Source of the DNA: Narthecium ossifragum
Lineage: Eukaryota; Streptophyta; Magnoliopsida; Dioscoreales; Nartheciaceae
Reading direction: 5' to 3'
Assembly (NCBI GenBank): GCA_963920575.1
Contig: OY986970.1
Location: 16,389,588-16,453,587 of the forward strand
Length of the DNA: 64,000 bases
Part shown: positions 9,611 through 19,548 of the stretch, one piece after another
Position numbering within the stretch: position 1 is the first letter of the stretch
Layout of the letters: each line of letters starts with the position of its first letter
The notes under the pieces: model-generated
What the model was told of the DNA's origin: nothing
Seen by the model: the letters and a program-made list of their open reading frames with translations, nothing else
The model's database searches: none
Made by a program: the position numbers and the translations under genes

Positions 9611-10423
9611 TAGGTTTGATGACAAATTTTAGTGACAAAAAAATTGTCACTAAAACAATATTCAGCATTGTGTGACAAACATAGATAGTATTTGTTGTCA
9701 CTAATAATGAAATTAGTGACAAACAATGTTGCTAATATTTGTCACTGTAAATACATTTAGTGACAATATTTTTATTGTCACTATAAACTATTCAGTATTG
9801 TGTGACAAACTAAGATAGCAATTGTTGTCACTAATAATGGAATTAGTGACAAAGAATGTTGTTAGTATTTGTCACAATAAATACTTTTAGTGACAATCTA
9901 TTAATTGTCACTGTAAATACTTTTAGTGACAATCTTGTAATTGTCACTGTAAATACTTTTAGTGGCAATCGTTTAATTGTCACTGTAAATACTTTTAGTG
10001 GCAATCTTTTAATTGTCACTGTAAATACTTTTAGTGACAACATTTTTATTGTCACTATAAACTACTTTCAGTGACAAGATCACTTGTCACTGTAAAAATA
10101 TACATTGTTATAAATAAAATCTAATTACACTGTATTTCAACATATAGTGACAACAAAATTATTTACAGTGACGACAATGATTGTCACAAATGCTCATCTA
10201 CTGTGACAAGTGTAGTCGTCACAGATAAATAACTTTCAGTGATGGGTACTCTCGTCACTGAAAGTAACTGAATTTGTGACAATGCAACAAAGTTGTCACT
10301 GAAACCTTCAGCCACGGAGGTGTAGGCGACAACCCTAAACTTGTCACTGAAAGGTTTCTATGACTGTTTTCAGGGTATTAGTGACGAGTTTTATTGTCAC
10401 TATAGACTTATTTTCTTGTAGTG
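9611..10423. repeat. CACTA subterminal repeat region
   Basis: About 800 bp made of many direct and inverted copies of TAGTGACAA and TTGTCACTA, ending in the TIR at 10411-10423. In CACTA transposons such subterminal motifs bind the element-encoded transposase (TNPA-like). The paired open frames on both strands (9843-10055 and 9856-10074) are by-products of the repeats. Confidence 0.85.
9880..10059. repeat. Five 36-bp tandem units
   Basis: Units beginning AATACTTTTAGTG start at 9880, 9916, 9952, 9988 and 10024, exactly 36 bp apart. Each unit contains one GTGACAAT and one ATTGTCAC arm, so each can form a stem of about 7-8 bp. Two units carry GTGGCAAT in place of GTGACAAT. Confidence 0.95.
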
Positions 10424-11583
10424 CAAGCAGCATAATATTTCTTTTTAAGAAATTTGATATGATTAGCTAAAGCATGATAAGCATCAAAAAGTTCTTCAAA
10501 TGCAAGCTCATCCTCTACCTCATTTTCCTCTTCTTCCTCATCTCCATGTGCCATTAAGCATATGTTGGCTACCTCTTGTTCTTCTTCATCGGATAAGGTC
10601 TCTACATCACTTTCTCCCCAAGTAGCCATCATTGCTTTCTTTTTCTTGAACTTCTTCTTTGAAGGCTTCTTGAGTTGAGGACAATCAAACTTGATGTGTC
10701 CGGGCTTCCTACACTCATAACATATGATTTCATTTGCGTTAGAAAAAGTGGGATTGTATTTTTCACCTTTGAAAAATTTCTTCTTGAAGAATTTCTTTCC
10801 TCCTTGGCGCTTGAAGATCTTTTGAATTCTTCTTGATATCATCGTCAATTCTTCATCGTCATCTCCTTCACTTGAATCCGATGAGTCTTTGCTAGATGAC
10901 TTGAAAGCAACCGTCTTTTTCTTTTTATCTCCTTCTTCGTTGCTTCTCTTCAAGTTCTTCTCATAGGTCATGAGGGAACCCATGAGCTCATCGAGTAACA
11001 ACTTGGATAGATCCTTGGCTTCTTTGATCGCTGTCACTTTAGGATCCCATGATTTCGGTAGACACCTAAGTATCTTTCTCACTACTTCATCGTTAGCATA
11101 AATTCTTCCAAGAGATTCAAGCATATTTAATATGTTAGTAAAACGTGTAAACATCTTACTAATAGTTTCATCATTCTTCATGCAAAAGAGTTCATACTCA
11201 TGTGCAAGCGTACTTATTTTAGACTCTTAAACTCGACTTGTTCCCTCATAAGTGACCTCAAGCTTATTCCATATCTCTTTTGCTGATTTGCATGTAGAGA
11301 CCCTATTGAATTCACAAGGGCTAAGGGCACAAAACAGAAAGTTTTTGGCCTTGGCATTTATTTGAAGGTTCTTGAGATTGATTGGTGTATAGTCACTCTT
11401 TGTTTTTAGGACTTCTTTACCTTCAACACTTTTCATAGGGATATATGGTACATCCTCTATTACTAACCAGGCTTCGTAATCCATAAATTGGATAAATATC
11501 TCCATCTTGGTTTTCCAATATGTATAGTTAGATCCATTAAAGTATGGTGGGCTATTTGTAGCTTGTCCCTCTATGTTTTCCAT
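10424..11583 (-). pseudogene. Copia A gag, N-terminal part
   Basis: The start ATG is at 11583 (minus), shortly after PBS and LTR. Residues 1-118 form the plant copia gag N-terminus (YFNGSNYTYWKTKMEIFI). A stop and short gap at about 11182-11227 break the frame. The next part (10424-11181) has the UBN2-type core (FTRFTNILNMLESLGR), a Lys-rich stretch and the first CCHC knuckle CYECRKPGHIKFDC, then an acidic region. It ends at the CACTA junction. Confidence 0.9.
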
Positions 11584-11634
11584 CTCTAGATAGGATCCTC
11601 TAAGGGTTGTTACACTACTAAAAATAGAGACCTA

Positions 11635-11646
11635 GCTCTGATACCA
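11635..11646 (-). promoter_or_regulatory. Copia A primer-binding site (initiator tRNA-Met)
   Basis: The minus strand reads TGGTATCAGAGC two bases inside the LTR end (11649). This is complementary to the 3' end of plant initiator tRNA-Met and primes minus-strand cDNA synthesis. Confidence 0.92.
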
Positions 11647-11648
11647 AT

Positions 11649-12733
11649 TGAAGGTCCAAGAGGGGGGTGAGTTGGACTCTTTTCAAAAAACTAGATTAAT
11701 GGAAAAATCAGATAGGAGAGAACAAACACCTTAAATGCATGTAGATGAAATGAAACTAAAGTAAAACAACATGCAAGAATTATATCCAAGAGAGGTTAGA
11801 GAGATGGCACCGATTTTATAGTAGTTCGACCTAACTCTTGGTCTATGTCCACTTCTCTCATGGCTCTCCTTGAGGTTCCACTACTTGCAAATCTTTTATA
11901 AGCTTTTCCTCCAAGCTTCCCGGTGTTTGGTGACCTTACAATCACAACCAATTGCTGTTGGATAACTCTCAAAGTACTTCTTCACACTCGAAGAAGATTT
12001 ACAAAGGTTGTAGCTCTAAAGAGAATAAGTAGTAACTCTTTCTAAAACTTACTCAGATGATCTCAATAATATGAATAATAGTTATGGTAAGTTTACAACA
12101 AAGAACTACTTATATTTAGCCTTCAACCAGCTCAAAAAGGACCTCCAACGGCTCTCTGCAACTCTTAAACGACTAGTTTTTTACTCTCTGGCGGTCGATC
12201 CATGCATCGTCCGTGACATCGACCGTCATGTACAAAAACTCAGCCTTTGCGAGCCGCGGTCAATCCACCCATCGACCGTCGCATCGTCCGTTAGGCTCTT
12301 ATGTGAAAAATGCTTCTCAGGGTCGATGCTCCGATCGATCGTCGCTTCTTCACTTTTCACCAACATCCTCCATGGTCGACTGTCACATCGTCTGTCGGAT
12401 CGTCCGTGAGCCTACAACATTTAAAAACACAAAGTCCAAACCTCATGGTGGACCGGTCCATCGACCGTCGCATCGGCCGTCAGGCTCTGTCAAGAAAATA
12501 GCTTCGAAGGGTCGATGCAACGATCGACCGCAAATCAACATTTTCCTTTTTTTCAAGTATGGTGCATCGTCCGTGGAACCCCGCGCCCACGGTCGATCCA
12601 TGCATCGACCGTCAGTACAATAACTCATTAAATATTGAAGTTGAGACTTTGAATTAAAGGGATAATAAATATTAAACCTATATTTTATCATTTAATGTAT
12701 GTTGGCATTATCAAAATAAGGTTAGGATCAACA
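11649..12733 (-). repeat. Copia A 5' LTR
   Basis: The complete LTR of 1085 bp is bounded on the minus strand by TGTTGATCC ... GGACCTTCA. It has a TATA-like AATATAAGTAG (about 12108-12118) and a palindrome array at 12190-12625. It is clearly related to the copia B LTRs but differs from them in the number and order of palindromic units. Confidence 0.92.
12190..12625. repeat. GGTCGACC/GGTCGATC palindrome array in copia A LTR
   Basis: Repeated CGGTCGATCC, CATCGACCGTC and CATCGTCCGT motifs are spaced irregularly. They lie upstream of the TATA-like sequence in LTR sense, that is in U3. Confidence 0.85.
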
Positions 12734-13793
12734 CCTCCGGCTCAGCCTGGCCACTGGATCTGTCATCCTCATTGGGAGGAAATGAGCCAATTTGGTCAGT
12801 CGATCGACGATGACACAAATCGCATCATTCCCCTAGGTGTCCTGGGTAGCTCGGTGATGAAGTCCATCGCTATATGTTCCCACTTTCACTCTGACACTGG
12901 AAGTGGCTGCAGCAAACCTGGTGTTCGTCTGTGCTCTGCCTTCACCTTTTGTAGGTGAGGCAGCTGGAAACGAACTCTGCTACTGACCTCTTCATCCCGC
13001 ACCACCAAAACTGCTGGCATAGATCATGGTACATCTTGGTGCTCCCGGGGTGAACTGCGAAACAGGAGTGGTGGAACTCATGAAGGATCTCCTCTCGCAA
13101 TGTGGGGTCCGTTGGAACTGCAACTATGCCTCTGCAGAGTAGACCACTGTCTGCCGACAATGTCCAGCCCTAAACCGCATGCTCGGTGTTTTACCGCAAC
13201 ACGGGTCTCCACGAGCTCTAGGTCTCCAGCATGTGTCTCGATCACTCTAGCCAAAAGAACTGGGATGCTGTGAGCAACATACAGGAAACTACCTACTGTC
13301 TGGTCCTCGAAGTCAAGCCCAAACTAACTAACTATCTCTATCATCTGCCATTGCCGACCTGACACCGCTACCAAGGTCACTCTACTGTCTCTGATCTGCC
13401 TACTAAGAGCGTCTGCTATGACGTTTACCTTACCAGGGTGGTAATGCAACTCGAAGTCATAGTCCTCTAATAGCTCCATCCACCGCCGCTACTTGAGGTT
13501 GAGGTCACGCTGGGTGAACACGTGCCTCAAACTCTTGTAATCCGAGTACACCAGGAACCGCTCGTCGTAGAGATAGTGCCACCACGTCTTCAGAGCGAAG
13601 ACAACTGCTGCAAGCTCGAGATCGTGGACTGGATAGTTCCTCTCATAGGTCTTCAGCTGCCTGGAACCGTAGGCCACCACATGGCCCTCCTGCATCAGCA
13701 TACAGCCTAGACCCTTCCCACTGGCGCGCAAAAGACACTGTAGCCGATGCCTCGCTCTGGAACTATCAGGGTCGGTGCACTCGTCAGTCTGGT
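12734..13793 (-). pseudogene. Gypsy G-B RNase H and N-terminal integrase
   Basis: Read on the minus strand: RNase H at about 13480-13788 ([35 protein letters not shown]), then a linker, then the integrase zinc finger at 12942-13160 (HEFHHSCFAVHPG ... CLTYKR, where the last expected Cys is Tyr), then the start of the core with MDF (about 12855). The left end continues at 2698 across copia A. The right end continues at 31791 across G-A; the frame joins through the CTGGT target duplication. Confidence 0.9.
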
Positions 13794-14084
13794 TGTGAGG
13801 ACCTGTCCCTCTACCCCTGTGTCTCGTTGTAGACCGCAAGGGCAATTTGGTATATTACGCCTTGTTGGTTTGTTTCACACCCGCGTGTACACACACTGAC
13901 CATGTTTGTGTTAGTGTTTAATAAGAAAGGTTAGGTGGACCCGGGATCGAAAGATCCGGGCTTGGGCTTGAGTTTTAGCCCAAGTCTAGCTTTCTGCACC
14001 TAAGGGATCAATCTTTCCTTGCTAGAAGATCGATCTATTAGTGCCAAAAGTGAAGGCGCGATCGTCATGAAGGATAGATCTTTC
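13794..14084 (+). repeat. G-A 5' LTR, part 1
   Basis: This starts TGTGAGGACCTGTCCCTC, as does the 3' LTR at 29433, and is cut at 14084 by copia B after CTTTC. The other half is 22461-24560. The uninterrupted site can be seen in the 3' LTR at about 29717-29730. Confidence 0.95.
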
Positions 14085-15200
14085 TGAAGGTCCAAGAGGG
14101 GGGATGAATTAGACTCTTTTGAAAAATCTAGATTAATGGAAAAACCAGGTAGGAGAGAACTAACACCTTAAATGCTTGTAGATGGAATGAAACTAAAGCA
14201 AAATAGCATGCAAGAATAATATCAAGAAGGTTAGAGAGATGGCACCGATTTTATAGTTGTTCAACCCAACACTTGGTCTACGTCCACTTCTCTCAAGGCT
14301 CCCCTTGAGGTTCCACTACTTGCAAATCCTTTACAAGCTTTTCCTCCAAGCTTCCTGGTGCTTGGTGACCTTACACTCACAGCCACTTGCTGTTGAATAA
14401 CTCTCAAAGTACCTCTTCACACTTGAAGAAGGTTTACAAAGGTTGTAGCACAAAAGAGAATAAGTAGAAAACTTTTCTAAGACTTGCCCAGATGATCTCA
14501 ATAATAATGATAAAAGTTTTGGCAAGTTTACATCAAGGAACTACTTATATTTGGGCTTCAACCAGCTCAACAAGGAGCTCCAACGGCTCTCTGCAACTCT
14601 CCATTGGCTAGTTTTTTACTCTGCGTGTTGCTAGCGGCCGATCCATGCATCGTCCGTCACCCTCACGGTCGACCGTGACATCGTCCGTCAATCTTTGTTA
14701 AGAGAATCGCTTCCCAGGGTCCATGCTCGGATCGACCGTCGCTTCTTTACTTTTCTTCATAAATGCGCCACGGTCGACCGCCGCATCGACCGTCGCATCG
14801 TTCGTCAGGCTCGGTTAAGAAAATGGCTTCCTAGGGTCGATGCTTGGATCGACCGTCGCTTCTTTACTTTTCTTCATTAATGCGCCACGGTCGACCGCCG
14901 TATCGATCGTCGCATCGTCCGTCAGGCTCTGTGAAGAAAATGGCTTCCCACGGTCGATGCACCGATCGACCGTGAGCCAACAATGCATATTGCCAAGTAG
15001 GGTGCATCCAACGTGCAACCACACGGTCGATCCATGGATCGACCGTCACATTCCCACAGTCGATCCATGCATCGACTGTCAGTACAAAGCTGACTTAAAT
15101 ATTGAATTTAAGATTTCCAATTAAAGGGATAATAATTATTAAACATATATTTTATCATTTAATGTATATTGGCATTATCAAAACAAGGTTAGGATCTACA
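14085..15200 (-). repeat. Copia B left LTR
   Basis: This 1116-bp LTR is closely similar to the right LTR (21293-22460), with a deletion of about 50-60 bp near 14632 and scattered substitutions. It is flanked on both sides by CTTTC followed by G-A LTR sequence. On its own it would look like a solo LTR with a perfect target duplication. Confidence 0.92.
14636..15085. repeat. Palindrome array in copia B left LTR
   Basis: Repeats of CACGGTCGACCG, GCATCGACCGTCGCATCG and GGATCGACCGTCG within roughly 117-bp tandem units, as in the right LTR at 21880-22345. Confidence 0.88.
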
Positions 15201-15528
15201 CTTTCCTCAGGGGAAAGATCGATCATTCATAGGTCGGTTCGTTTGTCTATAAAACAGACGTAATCTTCTTCCTTGAATCCCTTCTGAAATCCGCGTTCTT
15301 GAGCTCAGAGTTGTCGGATTTTGAAGAGATTTGGGATGATCCAAGGTCGTGCAGCTGGGATTGAAGCTGCTCTAGTCTAGGTAGATCCTACCTACGTTTG
15401 TTTTCCGATTTTTGTGAGTTTGAGTTGTTTGTGATCTTCTTTTGCTTAGATCTTGGTGCATGTTGGTTAGTTTGTAGTATTATTACCGGTTTTGGACTCG
15501 TTGTCCTTCATACTACTAGATCCTAAGG
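15201..15528 (+). repeat. Displaced copy of G-A 5' LTR sequence inside copia B
   Basis: The 328 bp match 22461-22790, starting with CTTTCCTCAGGGG directly after the LTR end. They include a stretch of about 31 bp (GGTTTTGGACTC ...) that the G-A 3' LTR lacks at about 30008, so the source was the 5' LTR flank on the other side of copia B. Homology stops in AGATCC(C/T)AAGG. The frame on the minus strand reads through into the extra copia frame. Confidence 0.9.
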
Positions 15529-15775
15529 ACAATTGAAGACCTCTACCCGAGACTACAAACTTATCCTTAAATTCAGGCCAGGAGGTATACCTATCCTTAT
15601 CTAGGAAGAAGTAGTCATCGTAGGAAGGAGTGGGTGGAGCATTGGATGAAGACACGCCTTGCAAACCTTTGGCTCTCTTCGTCCCGATAGGTTTCTTTGC
15701 CACTGCGGTCTTCCTTTTCCCAGCTTGACTTGGTTCCTCAGGTGGAGGAGGGCCGGCATTCTTGGTACGAGGCAT
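15529..15775 (-). pseudogene. Extra Sirevirus-type open frame beyond pol, N-terminal 80 residues
   Basis: The minus-strand ATG is at 15775. The product begins with a basic, Pro-rich stretch (MPRTKNAGPPPPEEPSQ), then Lys-rich sequence and a DYFFLDKDRYTSWPEFKDKF block before the G-A junction at about 15529. Sireviruses often carry an additional frame between pol and the 3' LTR (sometimes called envelope-like). The placement 600 bp after pol fits, but identity rests on position more than on a motif. The rest is lost. Confidence 0.6.
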
Positions 15776-16374
15776 GGTGCACCGGCTGGTTAGGGTTTTG
15801 AGAGGGGAAGAGAAGAACGTGGTTTGAGAGAGGAGGAGCAGTGGGCTGCGGTCGTTTGAAGAGGCTAGGGCACGGTCGAACCAGGAGAAGAGATGAAGGG
15901 TTGATCGGGAGTTATAAGGGGAGTTAGAGAGAAAATGACTAAAAAGCCCCTACTTAAGTTGTCACACGGTCCGTGGCGGTCGACCGTGGCGAACATTTTG
16001 TGTAAAAAAGCAATCGCACGGTCGATCCAACGAAGTTGGCGGTCGACCGTGGCACACAATAGGTCTAAAAATGAAAGCCCATGGTCGATCCAAAGAGTTG
16101 GCGGTCGACCGTCCAGTGCGAATGTACGCACGGTCGACCATCAGGAAGTCTGGATCGACCATCAGTTCCAGAAAGTGAGTTTTGAAATTCAATTTAAAAT
16201 CATTTTTAAATCAAAACATCACAAAACTTTGCACGCACGTGTAACTAAATATTATGAGACAAAAACCACTCATCAATCATAAGATTCACTTAATTTACCA
16301 AAATTTAGCATTCAACTCGGATATGGTATGAAAAACAGATAAAGAGGTGACCATACCTTTTCCTTTTAGCTCCT
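15776..16374 (-). other. Copia B spacer between pol and extra frame, with palindromes
   Basis: About 600 bp without coding signal. The stretch 15965-16170 holds five or more CGGTCGACCGTGG and GGTCGATCCAA motifs like those in the LTRs, so the palindromes are not limited to the LTR. The frames at 15865-16282 on both strands are shadows of these repeats. Confidence 0.75.
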
Positions 16375-17199
16375 TTATTTTGGACATCCATTGGACATCC
16401 CAAGGTCCCTTAGAAGATAGAGAAATCTGTCTTCACTTAAGGGTTTGGTTAGAATATTCGCAATTTGATATTCGGTGCTAACATATTCAAGTGCAATATC
16501 TCCTTTTTGTGTATGATCACGAAGGAAATGGTGTCTAATTTCTATGTGCTTTGTTCTAGAATGTAGGATGGGATTCTTTGATAGGCTTATGGCACTTGTG
16601 TTGTCACATCTAATGGGCATTTTTCCTACATGTATGTTGTAATCTACCAATTGCATTTTCATCCAAAGTAATTGTGCACAACAACTACCCGCCGCAATAT
16701 ATTCCGCTTCGGCGGTGGATAAAACAACTGAATTTTGCTTCTTGGAGAACCAAGAAACAAGTGCATGACTAAGAAAATGACATGTACCACTTGTGCTTTT
16801 TCTATCAAGCCTACATCCGGCAAAATCCGCATCGGAGTAGCCAATTAGATCAAAAGATGATCTTTTAGGATACAACAAACCATAATTTTGGGTTCCTATT
16901 AGATATCTAAAGATCCTCTTGACCGCAACCAAATGAGATTCCTTAGAACAAGATTGATATCTAGCACAAAAACAAACACTAAACATGATGTCCGGTCTAC
17001 TAGCGGTCAAATAGAGTAAAAAACCAATCATCCCTCTATAAAGTGTTTGTTCAACGGGTTTTCCATCTTCATCCTTTTCCAATTTGAGTGTTATACACAT
17101 GGGGGTTCTATAAATTTTGGATTCAACAAAATCATATTTCTTGAGTAGGTCTCTAGTGTATTTAGCTTGATTTACAAAGATTCCTCCTCGAGTTTGCAT
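16375..17199 (-). pseudogene. Copia B RNase H and RT C-terminal part
   Basis: A 274-codon minus-strand frame. It starts in the RT thumb/connection (GGIFVNQAKYTRDLLKKYDF) and contains ASRPDIMFSVC. The RNase H acidic residues are in YSDADFAG, TAEAEYIAAG and RCDNTSAI, and it ends LRDLGMSNGCPK. This stretch is fully open. It is part of a longer pol and does not start at its first Met. Confidence 0.92.
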
Positions 17200-17202
17200 G
17201 AT

Positions 17203-17738
17203 TTATAAATCAAAAAAATAATTGAGTTCACCTATCAAACTCATCTCAAACTCACTTTGCATATATGTGGAAAATTCTTCACAAAGTTTATCATTTTTAG
17301 AACCAAAAATAATATCATCAACATAAATTTGAACCAAGAGCAAATCTTTGCCTTTTGATTTGGTAAATAATGTAGTATCAATTTTTCCTCTACAAAAATC
17401 ATTATCCATCAAGAATTTGCTTGTTTTAATCCAAACAAGGCTTTAGTGAGTTTGAATACATGATCTCTCAATTTGAAGTTTTGAAATCTGGGGGGTTGTT
17501 CAACAAAGACTTCTTCCTTTAGTAAACCATTCAAGAAGGCACTTTTAACATCCATTTGATATAATTTTAAATCTTTGTAAGTTGCAAAAGCTAGAAGTAG
17601 TCTTATTGCCTCAAGTCTCGCTACCGGTGCAAAAGTCTCATCAAAATCAATTCCTTCTTGTTGATTGAACCCTTTTACAACTAGTCTAGCTTTATTCCTT
17701 ATAATTATCCCCGATTCATCCATTTTGCTTCTAAACAC
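17203..17738 (-). pseudogene. Copia B reverse transcriptase core
   Basis: Minus-strand RT with [23 protein letters not shown] and [11 protein letters not shown] in one frame (17409-17738), and the active-site box YVDDIIFGS in the next (17203-17412). About ten residues normally found between KQA and FLMDN are missing at about 17410-17425, and this shifts the frame. A stop separates RT from RNase H at about 17200. Confidence 0.92.
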
Positions 17739-18365
17739 CTATTTAGTGTCAATGACGGGATGATCATAAGGTCTAGGTATAAAATTCCAAACTTCATTTC
17801 TTTCAAATTGATTGAACTCTTCTTGCATTGCTAAGATTCAATGATCATCTTCTAATGCTTCCTCAATCGTTTTGGGCTCAATCTGAGATAGGAAGGCTAG
17901 ATTTGCACAAGTGTTCAATGAAGATTTCGTTTGTATTCCGTTTGATGGTTCACCAATAATCAATTCCTTTGGATGTGAGGATGCATATTTCCAATCTTTA
18001 GGCAAATCATGATGTTGATCATTAGGTATAATCTCAAGGGATTCCTCAAACCTATCATTCAATTCATCAACATCATTTTGGGTTTCATTCAATAAATCTT
18101 TTGATTTGTCATTTGGGATTTTCTCATCTTTACAATTATCAATTCTACTAGGAATTAAAATCATTTCATCAAATGTAACATGCATTGATTCTTCAACTAC
18201 CAATGTCCTTTTATTGAAGATTCTATAACTTTTGCTTCTCTCCGAGTATCCAAAAAAAACTCCTTCATCGGATCTAGCATCAAATTTTCCAAGATTATCT
18301 TTGCCATTGTTCAAGATAAAACATTTGCAACCAAAAGCTCTAAAGTACCTAATATTTGAAATTCT
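17739..18365 (-). pseudogene. Copia B integrase-RT linker
   Basis: The minus-strand frame contains the G(V/C)FFGYSERSKSYRIFN and VVEESMHVTFDEM motifs, then an acidic linker of low conservation, and ends in the block EPKTIEEALEDDH that leads into RT. It is the intact counterpart of the duplicated stretch at 3307-3965. Confidence 0.88.
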
Positions 18366-19430
18366 TCATTTCCAAAGCTCATAAGGGGTTTTCGTCAAAA
18401 TGGGTCTCAAAGTTACTCTATTTATCACATGGCAAGAAGTATTAATTGCTTCAGCCCAAAAATACTTAGGAAGATTGTTTTCACATAGTAGAGTTCTAGC
18501 CATATCTTGTAGGGTTCTATTTTTCCTTTCAACAACACCATTTTGTTGAGGGGTTCTAGGTGAAGAGAAGTTATGGGAAATCCCATTGTCATTGCAAAAC
18601 TTTTCTAGATGGGAATTCTTGAATTCTCCTCCATGGTCACTTCTAATGCATGTAATGAGAATACCTTTCTCATTTTGGACTCTTCTACAAAAGTTGGTGA
18701 ATTCCTCAAAAACTTCATCTTTGTGTGCAAGGAAAATCACCCAAGTGTATCTAGTGTAGTCATTTACTAAAACAAACCCATATGAGCTACCACCAAAGCT
18801 AGTCGGTTTAGTAGACCCAAAAAGGTCCATATGAATTAGTTCTAGTGCTCTTGTGGTGGAAACTATATCTTTAGACTTGAAAGAGGATTTTACTTGTTTT
18901 CCTCTTTGACATGCATCACAAATCTTATCTTTCTCGAATTTGATCTTGGGAAGTCCAACAACAAGGTCTTTTCGAGAGAGTTTGGAAATTAAATCCATGT
19001 GAGCATGTCCAAGTCTCCTATGCCATAACCAAGAATTATCATTTAAAGCACTAAGACACAAATCATCATGGCAAACATGATCATTAAGATAGAATGTATA
19101 CACATTACCATCACGATGACCAACTAGTATGATTTTATCATTAATAGCATTCTTAACATAGCATTTTGAATCTTCAAAAATGACTTTGTTAGCTCTATCA
19201 CATAATTGACTAATGCTAAGCAAATTATGTTTCAAACCTTCTACCAAAAGAACATTTACTATAACAGTGGAAGAGGTTTTACCAATATTGCCAATGCAAA
19301 TTATTTTTCTTTTTGCATTGTCTCCAAAGGTCACAATTCGTCCATCTTTGGATTGGAAGGTTGAGAACATGCTCCTTTTTTCGTCATGTGTCTTCAGCAT
19401 CCACTATCAAGGTACCATCTTTTAGCCTTT
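18366..19430 (-). pseudogene. Copia B protease and integrase
   Basis: The protease motif LDSGC is at about 19405-19425, with an in-frame stop right after it. Then follow a conserved block (LLVEGLKHNLLSISQLCDR), the pre-integrase zinc motif LWHRRLGHAH ... CDACQRGK, and the integrase core with all three acidic residues (HMDLFG, RSDHGGEF, GVVERKNR), followed by NNLPKYFWAEAI. The integrase is open for 344 codons and is the best preserved enzyme in the window. Confidence 0.93.
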
Positions 19431-19548
19431 GTGTTGGTCTTGATCTTGGATCTCATGCATTCCTACAAATAGGAGATCAAACCTTGATTTTTGATACCCA
19501 AATCTTTTTGGGTCCATTTGCCTTAGTACTATGCATAAGAGAAGAAGA
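19431..19548 (-). pseudogene. Copia B gag-protease junction
   Basis: The stretch encodes the gag tail and the start of pol (KKIWVSKIKV, then QRLKDG) with stops, matching the corresponding junction in copia A at about 5175-5300. Confidence 0.7.

Larger units (their letters stand above)
5815..10423. mobile_element. CACTA-like DNA transposon, left end not intact
   Basis: The insertion separates two halves of copia A gag. The right end is TTTTCTTGTAGTG (10411-10423), the inverse of the CACTA terminal CACTACAAGAAAA. The last ~800 bp are packed with short repeats of GTGACAA/TTGTCAC, the subterminal repeats expected of CACTA (En/Spm) elements. No CACTACAAG occurs at the left junction near 5815, so that end is deleted or changed. 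No transposase could be recognised. A solo gypsy LTR with a TAAAG target duplication sits inside (7209-9154). Confidence 0.75.
2699..12733 (-). mobile_element. Copia A: nested, internally deleted Sirevirus-type element
   Basis: A minus-strand Ty1/copia element inserted in the G-B integrase. Its target duplication is CCTCT (2694-2698) and CCTCC (12734-12738), one mismatch. The 5' LTR is 11649-12733 and the 3' LTR is reduced to about 140 bp. Order on the minus strand is LTR, PBS, gag with two CCHC knuckles, protease, integrase, start of RT, LTR remnant; most of RT and all of RNase H are deleted. It contains a Cassandra-like LTR (3081-3306) and a CACTA-like element (5815-10423). The G-B reading frame resumes on either side, which confirms both boundaries. 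Confidence 0.9.

Noticed and set aside
9843..10074. Two 70-72 codon frames on opposite strands with repeated VTVNTFSDN-like units
   Set aside because: Translation of the 36-bp CACTA subterminal repeat; the period is a multiple of three, so any frame without a stop stays open.
14085..15200. Independent solo copia LTR with perfect CTTTC duplication
   Set aside because: It looks like one locally, but copia pol and the second LTR follow, and the CTTTC plus flank on its right is a copy of the flank at 22461. One rearranged element explains it with fewer events.
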